Part shown: piece after piece, positions 52,882 through 64,000 of the stretch
Numbering within the stretch: the stretch's first letter is position 1
How the letters are laid out: each line of letters opens with the position of its first letter
Source of the DNA: Montifringilla adamsi
Taxonomy: Eukaryota; Chordata; Aves; Passeriformes; Passeridae
Direction of reading: 5' to 3'
Assembly (NCBI GenBank): GCA_017590115.1
Contig: JAGGNK010010337.1
Location: 3,671,679 to 3,735,678, forward strand
Length of the DNA: 64,000 bases
Position numbers and translations under genes: made by a program
Notes under the pieces: model-generated
Databases searched by the model: none
The model's input: the letters and a program-made list of their open reading frames with translations, nothing else
Told to the model about the DNA's origin: nothing

Positions 52882-55800
52882 AGATGTTGATATGTGATAT
52901 TTAGGTTTTGTAGAGCAAAGGCACAAAAAGGTCTCAATATTTAGTAACACATTTAGGCCATCTAGGAGCTTAACAGGACTTTTGTGTTACCCACTACCCA
53001 AAGGTAGGAAAGAATTATGGTCATAATGCTTTAAAAGCACAAACTGCTAGCTATGGATTAAGCCAAGCAAACAATATGGAAGGGAAAGTGCCTACAACAC
53101 ACTGCTAGTCATGAGCTGGAAAAAAAAATATGAAGAAATGGTGAAATTATCCAAAATGAAGCAGTCATTGAAATGCCTGAGGTTTAACATCCTTATTTTT
53201 AGACACCTTGTTAAGAACTCTGGCTTTTCAGGGAATATATCATCTGTGACATCCAGCCATATAAACTGCAGTGAAAACAGGAAATCCTGAGCTCAACATT
53301 TACTGGCACTATAGTGATCCCAGGGCTTTCAGTTTTCCAGGGTGAGGAGTTATTTTGAGTGCCTCTGTTCTGAGGTGCTAAACTCAACTATCAGAGGGTA
53401 AACACTCAGCTGCTCCCAGAATTTAAATCTCTTTGGAACATATCCCACAGAGTCAGAAACCGAGGTTTCAAAATCCATGGTCAAATATTAAGTGAGTTGG
53501 TCTGTAGATTAATTCTATCATAATTATTTTTGCTATAGTATTGCTTTGGGAGAGAAATTGGGTTAAGGCTGCAGACATAAACTGCTCACCTTTGGGGCTT
53601 GATGCATTCTGGACTTTCCACTTCATCCTAAGTAGGAGCTGCCAGCATTATCCTACAGCCTGCCACACCCCAGCAGCTCTGTGTGAATGTGTGTGGAAGG
53701 TGTGCAGGCAGACCTCACAACCCTGTCCAAGGCTGGTTATGTAGCCAGCCCTCCAACATGGGTAACTACAAAAGGTTGCACAAGTACTCATTTTCATTTG
53801 CCTTGAAGCAGAAGCATTATTGTTTGCACACAAACATGATTTGGAACACACACCAAATACCTTGGCTTGAAAGCCTCAGGGATGAAAGCTGGCCTTGCAC
53901 GTAAAGTTAAAGAGTACTACATTCAGGGCAAAGCCTCCCCGTGTTTCAGGTATTTCCTTACAGACTTTTCTACTCAATACTCCCACACACTGGCGGGTTT
54001 CGTCTTGCAAAAAAAAAAAAAAAAAAAAAAAAGGTAAGTAAGCAGGGCGTTATCTTTCTAAAGGAGCTGGAGACCACCAAGCACCCTCTCACCCCTCTGC
54101 CTCTTTCATACCTGTAACAATTTCATTCCTGGGGGCTGCTGTGAAGCTGAGGTTGGTGAATCAAACCTCATTGAGGGTGGGCTCCAAAAGGGTGCAGAAA
54201 TAATGTCTCCAGCTCTATGAAAGGCTTCTAGCACCACTTCAAAAGTAGGTTTGAGAGAAGCTGCACACCATATAAGCATAAGCATATGAATTAAGCCACC
54301 TTTGAGCAAGTCACAGTGCAGAAGCTGTAACAAAAAGGGGAAAAAAATAGACCAGCAGCAAGTTAGAGAGGAAGGAAGTGTGATTTTCTCAGGAGATAAA
54401 TCCAGAACAAAGGTGGTGAGGTGAGATCCTGAAAATCCTTACGCATGACACCACCACCATTCATTCCTACAAAACTCTCTGCTTCAGTTTAGAACAGAAA
54501 CTGTGCAAAGTCCAAAAAGTGTTAACAACAGCAAAAGATTGAAATTAATGGGCAATTAAAAGTCTCTGGTTTATTTTGCCATGTGTTAGTTTATGTTCCA
54601 TGTATGAAATATTACATGACTTTCTCAGTTTCTTTAATCCTAAAGCTTTTGACAGAACTGATAGCATAAAAGTGTGTGGCATCATCTAAAAATGAGATTA
54701 ATAATTTTATTGAATTTATGCAGCAAAAGCACAAACATATGAAAACAGATGTCTAGGACTCATGGGGTGCTTGAATGTTTAGTGTTTGTTAGCTTACAAA
54801 AGAAGGAAAAAGCCTGAAAATTTCTAAATGCTTAGTTGTCTGTGATGGATAGGACAAAAATGGAAAACTTAAGATGAAGATGATTTAGGTCAGGCATTAG
54901 AAAGAAAAAATATAGATAAAAAATGGTGAAGTACTGGGATAAATATCCTGCAGAATTTCCATGATATTCACCAGTAAAGATCCTTAACAGTCAGTGTAGC
55001 TGCCTTTCAGGAATGATCAAAGACTGCTTTGGGACAGGGAAATGACAATTTTGAAGGTCCCTATCAAGCACACATTTCTGCAGTCCCTCAGAGATGGAAG
55101 GCTTAGTTTCACACTTACAGCTCTTTCTGGGTATATGTGTCTCATACACTCAGCTGCAGGAGTCTCAGAGCCCTTTTGGATCAGGAATCTATATATGTTA
55201 AGAATTTCCCACTGTGCCATTGCTGAGCAATATGAAACATTCCTTGGTCCCACCATACTGTTCCCATTTAGTTCTCACTACCAGACTAGGGAGCAGCAAG
55301 GAAGCTTTACAAAACAAATTCACTTCTCTTCTGTGTCAATGTTCCTATTAATTCACAATACTTAATCTGTCCTAGATAAAACTGGAAGGCTTGCCTGTGA
55401 CCTACAAAGAACCATTCCAGCCCTTGCCTGGTGACCACCTGGCTGGCCATGTGGCCCCAGAGGAGCACTGTCCATACCCCACTTCCAGTTCTGATGCAGC
55501 CTTGCTGCCTTGCTCATTCCAGTAACTACCGTGTCAAAGCACATGGCTGCCTGCTAGGACTAACATTTGAGAGATCAGCTTCTAATTTATTTATTGCAAC
55601 GTCAACACCGAATAACTTAAGCATATTTTCCACAGATGACTGCACTTTTTTTTAACACGCTGTTTCATGTCTGCGTGCCACAAAGCATTCCAAGATTTTT
55701 TTGCAAGCTGTCATATATTTTTTGGCATTACATAATCATTTGATCCATGAGCTGCTAGTGGACTTTTTATCCAACTCTAGAGCAAGCTCTGTCTATCCAC

Positions 55801-57009
55801 AAGGCTCCTTCTTCCATTTGTCTCAGCTACTAAACATGAATTTGAATAATCTTGTGAGTGAACCAGCATGTTTGCTGATGTGAGTTTCTCTATCAATTGT
55901 ATTATCATCTCCTGAAAGGCAGACTGCTGAGAGGGTCATCTCTGCCTTCACTGCTGCTAACATCTGATTCTGCCCTCATATACCTACACCACACCCATAA
56001 AAAAGAACTGGACTTTTTTCCCATGCAAATAATTTCCTTTTCATGATCGTTGCTCATAGGATCTTGAAACATCTTCCATTAAGATTCTCAATGAAATACT
56101 GCAGAGGTTGCTTTTTGACAGAGTCCTAGATTTTGCTCACTTCCCCAGCATTATCTGGTTGTTGGTATCATGTGCCCACATTTAGTCATCTGATCAGTCA
56201 TACAGATTCAGTATTACTTTCAAAAATTCAGCAGAATTACTGGCACATTAAAAATGAGTAATTTGTTTGAATCAGGGTCCATATCTCTAAGAAAGCCTGG
56301 AAAATTGGTCTTGACATAATAAAGTGTTTATAAAGCTAAGTATGTAAGGCAGCTTTCACTTAACCCATACTTTGGCTGAGCTGCAGCAAAAAGATTTGCC
56401 TTGTTAAATAATTTGGGGACATGTGGGCTGAATTAAATTAATTTTAAATTAAGAGTGGTTAAAGTACTGGTTACAGATTAAAACAAAAATTAGGCAAAGC
56501 TTTGAGATTCAAGTCACAGATGGGCAAATGTGGCATTTTCATGGAAGTGCAGTAGTTTTGAGACACAAACCTCAATCAGATGACCTATTGTAAAGTACTT
56601 GAAGAGATACCTTGTAAATAGAAACCTAGTGCTTTATGCAGGTGTAGCACAGGTCTCTGGGCATATTTGAATTACTGATGTTTTGTGGAAAACCATCTCC
56701 TCTGTTGCCAGCATATGTTATTCAAACTGTTCAGAGCTTAACTATTTCCTGCAAGTGTGTAGCAGTGATAGACAAAGTGAAAGATTACTACACTTGGGAT
56801 TGTTATACTATTCTACCCATCCACACCCCTCAGCCCTCTCCCACGCCCCCAAAACAAACAACAAAACCCCAAAACAAACTAACCCAAACATAGTAGATCT
56901 CACTAGAATCATAACATACTTTTTTGGAAGCTCCATAGCAGTAAGACTACCATCGTTTCTCCTTCAGAGACAAAGTTCTGTGGTGAGTTCTATGTTCTCA
57001 CCTCCCATT
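52882..57009. other. Intronic stretch between the two 123-bp repeat copies, no gene seen
   Basis: About 4.1 kb of non-coding AT-rich sequence. It holds a 24-nt poly-A (54009-54032), immediately followed by a strong splice-donor-like word. Open frames up to about 107 codons occur, none recognisable. Confidence 0.6.
54009..54032. repeat. Poly-A tract, 24 nt
   Basis: Pure A run followed directly by GGTAAGTAAG. The combined AAAG|GTAAGT word is a near-ideal vertebrate 5' splice site on the + strand. Confidence 0.9.
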
Positions 57010-57132
57010 TCTTGGCAAGCCCTGAGTCCTCCTAAGAGAGAAGCAGGAAACCTCCTGCTGCTCAGGGCCCTGCTCCTGCAGACTGAGATGACAACTGCTT
57101 AGTTCCTTTTCTTTGCTGGTTCAACAGCAAAG
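57010..57132. repeat. Unidentified 123-bp repeat, copy B
   Basis: Same orientation as the copy at 52759-52881, from which it differs at 5 of 123 positions: single changes in the CTGGGTCC, GAAACTTCC and terminal T-run segments, plus a two-base change (AA versus CT) in the middle. The terminal 8-bp hairpin is fully intact here (CTTTGCTG, loop GTTCAA, CAGCAAAG). No short target duplication is evident at the edges of either copy. Confidence 0.85.
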
Positions 57133-57724
57133 TGCCACTTATATAGAGAATTTCCTGATGCTTTAACAGATGTAGCTCAATCAAAATTTCACCTTCCTCT
57201 GCTTCTCTGCTTTTCATCCAGAGGTTCAGGGAAGGCTACAATTTCCTGAATTTCCCTATAAAAGGATAGGCATTAAGAACCACTTTCAAAAATATTTCTG
57301 ATAGCAGATGGAAAGGAAAACGCGGGCAAATCTTGTCTGAGTGTTCTGTGTTTCTTTTCTCCCATCAAGCTTGAGTAGGATTGTTAAATGATTCTGAGCA
57401 GTATCAAAGGTGAAGAGCACGTGTCTGCAGCGTGCAGCTGCTACTAACTCGCTCTGAACGTGTGATCTGGCATGAATTATGAATAGCATGTTGTGTACGC
57501 CACTATTTCCTTGAAAACAAACTCTGGAGTTACTGAAATCTGACTTGCAAAGCCTTGCTGCTTCCACTTTCCTTGTTGTCTCTGATCTAAGAGTGCTGCC
57601 AAGATTCAGCCAAGGCCTCCATTCCCAAGTCCTCACTCCAGACATGCATTACTCTGGACAAGGAGCAGATGTAAATTGGTAGACAGTTCCAAGCCCCAAA
57701 GAGTTTATTATCTCAATTAAATTT

Positions 57725-57765
57725 AAAAAAAAATAAAAAGAAAAAAAAGAAAAAAAAAAAAAAAA
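57725..57765. repeat. A-rich tract
   Basis: About 41 bases of A interrupted by single T and G bases. This is low complexity and may be an eroded retroelement tail. Confidence 0.85.
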
Positions 57766-58363
57766 GGATGGTGCAAAAGATGCAGCCCCACAATGCAGGA
57801 TGAATGTGTCAATGGTGGAGGCTGGAAAAGAAGCTCACTCACCTGATTCCTGATCTGGTACTATCGTCACCAGCCTTCACTGCCCATCGGCTCTGAAGTC
57901 TGGGAATTCTAGGCACCATATCAATGAATTCTAGCAGGTTACTCAGCATATTTGTGTGGAACCAAGCATAAAAGAAGGTTTCTTATCTCCAAGACCAGAA
58001 CTAAGACATGCAAGGTAAAGTGCTGTTTTAGAAAACTACTCCCAGAAGTAAAGAGCAAAAACTCTGTATTTAATCCTGTCTGGTCCAATACTCCGACCTT
58101 TTATCTAAGCCTAGCCTCTAAATCCTCATGTATTAGAAGGTTTATTTGGGTTTTTAAGGCTGTTGGACTTTTGTTTTCTTTCCGTGCTGAGTGGAAAGAT
58201 GCTGGCTAATTATTCATGAGTGGCTATGTCTGATTCCATTACCTTGCTCCTTTTACAGCCATGCAAAGTTGATGTGAAACACTACTGTTATGAATTAATT
58301 GGTACTTCATATTCCCACTGCCCTGGCAAAAATGGCTGGGTTAGACATAAGGCAGGGAGAAGA

Positions 58364-58412
58364 GATAGATAGGTAGATAGATAGATTAGATAGATATAGA
58401 TTGATTGATTTA
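58364..58412. repeat. GATA/GATT tetranucleotide microsatellite
   Basis: Imperfect tandem GATA units pass into GATT units at the right end. Such repeats often vary in copy number between individuals. Confidence 0.9.
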
Positions 58413-59444
58413 TTTAATCAGAGGCAAGATAAATTAGGTTACAAAATTCTCCACTTAGGGGCATGACACCTTTTAGACTCTTTCAAAATAAACTTATTAA
58501 AATATAGCCAGTATTAAGAGAAATTATGCAGGAGTGTAATTTCATCTGTCTCCAGAATGGAAATATTTTAATGTAACTTACATTTTAATCCAAATCTCCC
58601 CCTGTTAAATCTCCTCTCTGCCTTTGCTTATGGTTTTTGCGGTTTTGAACAATCTGAGATTTTTCTTTGTTGGTATTAGACCCAGAAAAAAAAGGTGATA
58701 GCAGCAGCATTTCTAGTGAAATCATTCATATGTCAAAGCAAATGAAAGAGTTTTGATCACTTCAAACACTTCACCTAGGTATATTCTTTAATTATAGAAA
58801 ATTTTAGATGGCATTATGTAACTCAACAGCATGTGACATCACTTCTTAAAATCATCACTCTTTTCCCTCAGCCCATTCAGATCCTAGGAAGAAGAGAAAC
58901 AGCTGTAAAATGTGAGAAGAAGATTAAGAACCACTAAATTATACAAGAGCAATCCACTGGTTCGATTAGTTTTCAGACCATTATTAGTGAAATAAAAAGA
59001 GACAAACTTATTTTCAAAGACAATAGAACATGTGTGAGTCCCATAGTCTTCACCAGATTTTATCAGCAGTGCCCATCTCTGGATTTGACAAATTATCATG
59101 TTAGGCTCAGTGGGCCTCTGATGGTAGGCCAGGGAGAACTCTTTTTTTTCACATCTCTGGAAAAAATTAATGCTGGTCTACCTAGAAAACCCTACTCACC
59201 GATTTTTGAACTATTAGATCATGCTTACAGTTTGCTAAATATCAGATAATTAACAAAGAAAAATACTTGGAAGAAAGAAGGGACAAGAGTAATATAAACT
59301 GGGGATCACAAACATAAATCTATGCCAGTGATACTTGTGGTAAGCTGATAAATTCCTGTGTTCCAAGAAGCTGCAGGTGATAACTCTATCAGAGATGGAT
59401 GCCAGTGTTAAATTGTCAGGCCTGACTTTCAGGCATTTCTGAAC

Positions 59445-59476
59445 TTAAATTGGAGAAAAGTTAAATCGGAGAAAAA
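59445..59476. repeat. Two-copy tandem duplication, 16-nt unit
   Basis: TTAAATTGGAGAAAAG is followed at once by a copy with one internal change and a different last base. This is a recent slippage duplication with no function inferred. Confidence 0.8.
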
Positions 59477-60671
59477 TACTGGGATTCTTCCTGTCAATAC
59501 CATTACTCAGACATAGTTTAATGAAATCTTGAAAGCAGACTCATGCTTTCAAAGCCACAAAGCCTACAAAAACATGCCCATCCCTGGGAAAAATGCTGTT
59601 AAAACCAGATAGGAGGAAGCAGACACTTCACACTCATTTAGGAGGTGCTTCCTGCTCTGCTGAAGTGGGGACTAAAAGCTCTCAATTATCGTGTGAAGCC
59701 AAGGTATGAGCATACAAGGGCTGAAATGAGAAAGATCATGGGTGTGATGTTCTCTACCAATAGCACTGCCAACCTGTACCGCTGCAGAAAACTTAATGCC
59801 TGGTCAGAATTGGTTATTTGTTCTCTTTAATACAGCAAAACATCCGTTTCAAGATACTTGCTGTGCAAGGTCAGCCTGAAGGTTGTTCTAAGCAGGAAAA
59901 ACTCACTCAGGAGATGTATTTGTATACACCAAGAAGAGGATTGCATTTGGAGTCAGGATATGGAAAGGGGCCATCTTCATAAACTCTTAAAAGGCAAAAT
60001 GGTTTTATTCCCCTCTCCTTATCATCTGTGAGTGCTACCTGTCTTAAGGAAGTGTCAGCACTTCCTTCTGCAGCCTGAATTCTCGGGGCTCTATGATTCT
60101 GTGCAACAATCTGCCCCAGGCTGGAACACAGCAGACATGCTCAGGCTGCTTGAAGCAAGATGCTTTTGGTTTCTCATTTTACTCACATACAGACAATTAA
60201 TCTCTGAGTGCTATTGATATCGTACACAAAAGTGATTTTTTCAGGAAGACTGTTGATATACTAAAGCCATTAACATTTAAATAAAAGCGTATAGAACCTG
60301 CACATATTTATATAGGATCACAAAGCACAGGATTAACAACACCTATTTTACAGACGGACAAACGGTGCGTGGACAAATTTCCCTCTTTAAGAGGAGAATC
60401 TGACAAAAAATAATATACCCCAAAATCTTGCTTCTCAAGTTCCTTAATCTTCATATTGTTTATCTCCCAGATATATTAGGCATTGATTTTAGCACATATC
60501 AGCATGTATAGCAGATCCTCACAAAACAGTGCTACGAAAACATGAAGTTTTATGGGGAAATTACTGCTTTATTGTTTAAATCTGCGACAGTGGTTCTGAT
60601 CTCTTTGGAAAGCAGAAGAGTCTCTTTGCTTCTGTATCTTTCCAAGCTTATATGCTCTTACTGGCCTAACA

Positions 60672-60826
60672 CTGGCATAGGCTGCCCAGAGAGGCTGTGG
60701 GATCTCCAGATTTGGAGATACTCACACCTGGACTAGGCAAGAGCAACCTGGTCCAGCTTTGAAATTGTACCAAACCACCTCCAGAGGGCCCTTCCAACCT
60801 AAATGATTTTGTGATTTTATTCTCTT
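60672..60826 (+). mobile_element. CR1 LINE fragment, extreme 3' end
   Basis: A forward-oriented CR1 tail reading 'ggctgcccagagaggctgtg', 'atctccagatttggagatac', 'cacctggactaggcaagagc', 'ctccagagggcccttccaac' and then a short ATTTTGTG repeat that corresponds to the usual 3' octamer microsatellite (ATTCTGTG type). The presence of this tail means the true 3' end is preserved. The copy is strongly 5'-truncated. Confidence 0.92.
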
Positions 60827-61140
60827 CCATTTTCTTTGTATTCTATTAAATGTTTCACCTCAAAATGTAGTAAATCCATGCTTTTGACTTTGTTTGATAA
60901 TGTAGAAGGTCAAGTGTAATTCTGTAGTGGTTCCACCCAGGAAGGCAGACAGGAGGAACATCTTGAGTGCAGGATAGTTTTGATAGTTTGAAGTATAGGT
61001 TATTTTTAATGGGTCTGTTCCTTTGGCAGCAGTTTTGTTCAGACTATTGCACTGCATTCACTGGCAACACCCAGTTAGAAGAAACTAGTTCTTTTTAACT
61101 CCTGTGTTGACTACACTGTTGAAAAAGGGACACTGTGAGT

Positions 61141-61170
61141 AACAGGAAACTAAAAGGAACAGGAAACTAA
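61141..61170. repeat. Two-copy tandem duplication, 17-nt period
   Basis: AACAGGAAACTAA occurs at 61141-61153 and again at 61158-61170. This is a minor slippage event. Confidence 0.75.
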
Positions 61171-61442
61171 TATTTTTATTATCACAGTTGCTCATGCTTA
61201 TAGAGACAGGGAAATACCTTATATGACATCTCTTGTCAAGGTGACACACACGACAGACAAGAAGATAACAGATGTAGGAAGTAGAATGGCAAGAGGTGCC
61301 ATGACTGTACTACTCCAACACACAAAGAGAATTAGATATGTGCAAATTACTTAACTGATTAAAGGAGGATTGAGCAGGGCAACTGTGGTTACAAGACTTG
61401 TGAATTTTGGCCTGACTGCACTGACTGTACCCCTCAATTATC

Positions 61443-61770
61443 ACGGCATACAACCTTTAGGCTGAGGGAAGACTGAGAAAAGCTAAAAAAGCTGGAGTCG
61501 ATCAGCTTAGAGAATAGAATTCTCCAGGGAGATCTTATTGCTGCCAACAAGTCTCCCTGTCAATACTTAAAGGGAGCTCATAAGAAAGATGCAGATTGAC
61601 TATTTTAGTAAGTCCTGTTGTGACAGGACCCAGGGTAATGGTTTTAAACTAAACAAGGGAAGATTCATACTAGAAGAGATTTTTTTACAATGAAAGTGGT
61701 GGAACACAAGCACAGATTTCCCAGAGAGTTGGTGGATGCTCCATACCTGGAGACTTTCAAGGCCAGATTG
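61443..61770 (+). mobile_element. CR1 LINE fragment lacking the 3' tail
   Basis: A forward-oriented CR1 piece: 'gagaaaagctaaaaaagctg', 'gatcagcttagagaatagaa', 'ttctccagggagatcttatt', 'ggttttaaactaaacaaggg', 'ccagagagttggtggatgct' and 'ggagactttcaaggccagat' follow in standard order. The match stops near 61770, before the conserved 3' terminal part, so this copy has lost its end by deletion. It is about 0.8 kb upstream of KCNC1 exon 2. Confidence 0.9.
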
Positions 61771-63554
<1,784 letters not shown>

Positions 63555-64000
63555 CCGTTAACCTCCATCCCGCGTAGTGATTTAAGATTCAGCCAGACTG
63601 CTTTCTTAGAGCAATGGGTAGCACATTTATCCATTCTAGTCCCACCATCACACAGTGAATAATATGTGTGAAGTCTAGGTTGCAGGGACAAATGGTACAG
63701 TGGAGGCTGATCAGCAAAACTAAGGATGAGAGCACGCTCTAGGAGCCCAAACTTTGGTCCTGGTTAAGGGCATACAAGTCTCAAGATATTTTGGAAAGCT
63801 GTTACATCTAGTGGAAGAATTTTGAGAGTTCTACAGCTGTGTTGCTGGACTGTGTAATGCATCTCAGAGGCTCCTGAGAGCTGAATGCTTCATAGAGCAG
63901 AGTAGGAGCCAAGTACTCAGCAATTACAGAGCTTTCTGACAAAACAGGGCTGAAATTCGAAACAGCCAGATGCTTTCCCATTTGTTCCCATTTGGGACCT
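63555..64000 (+). other. KCNC1: Kv3.1a 3' UTR, which is also the start of KCNC1 intron 2
   Basis: This sequence follows the Kv3.1a stop. In Kv3.1a transcripts it would be 3' UTR; in Kv3.1b transcripts it would be spliced out as intron. I see no AATAAA poly-A signal before the window ends, so the UTR presumably continues further. No open frame or repeat stands out. Confidence 0.7.

Larger units (their letters stand above)
57133..60671. other. Intronic stretch, no gene seen
   Basis: Non-coding sequence with an A-rich tract (57725-57765), a GATA microsatellite (58364-58412) and a small 16-nt tandem duplication (59445-59476). A minus-strand open frame of 119 codons (57286-57645) has no recognisable domain. 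Nothing else is seen. Confidence 0.6.

Overview
This window looks like one locus of a bird genome, most likely a passerine, seen mostly as intron. The evidence is vertebrate-type splice sites, several 3'-end fragments of the avian LINE CR1, and a solo LTR of a type I recognise from songbird genomes. The bulk sequence is AT-rich with many poly-A/poly-T tracts and one short run of Ns. I see no bacterial, phage, plasmid or CRISPR features.

The only coding sequence I can support is at the right-hand end. It is a single large exon on the + strand (62589-63554) of KCNC1, encoding the voltage-gated potassium channel Kv3.1. It carries the whole membrane domain (S1 to S6, including the S4 voltage sensor and the TTLGYGD selectivity filter) plus the start of the cytoplasmic C-terminus. 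Reading straight on gives the short tail [10 protein letters not shown] and a stop, which is the Kv3.1a C-terminus. A good splice donor at 63522/63523 lies 11 codons before the stop and would instead give the longer Kv3.1b tail from a downstream exon outside the window. The exon begins at the tyrosine that opens S1. About 190 N-terminal residues, including the T1 tetramerisation domain, must come from exon 1, which I cannot find here.

Positions 1-62588 are therefore best read as KCNC1 intron 1, possibly with some upstream intergenic DNA if exon 1 is missing from the assembly. From left to right this stretch holds: a perfect 16-bp hairpin (1069-1104); an A-rich simple repeat (7669-7815); an assembly gap between two poly-A tracts (12726-12953); a G-quadruplex motif (15534-15567); a minus-strand CR1 (27012-27390); a repeat-poor open stretch with homeodomain-like sites (37010-37640); an antisense solo LTR (47480-47895); a pair of RFX X-box-like motifs (48765-48805); a minus-strand CR1 (52098-52425); two copies of an unidentified 123-bp element (52759-52881 and 57010-57132); a GATA microsatellite (58364-58412); and two plus-strand CR1 pieces (60672-60826 and 61443-61770).

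I found no convincing previously undescribed biological system. The best leads are the near-identical 123-bp repeat pair, the double X-box, the missing exon 1 with its unusually long first intron, and the perfect hairpin near the left end. The many short open frames elsewhere look like chance.
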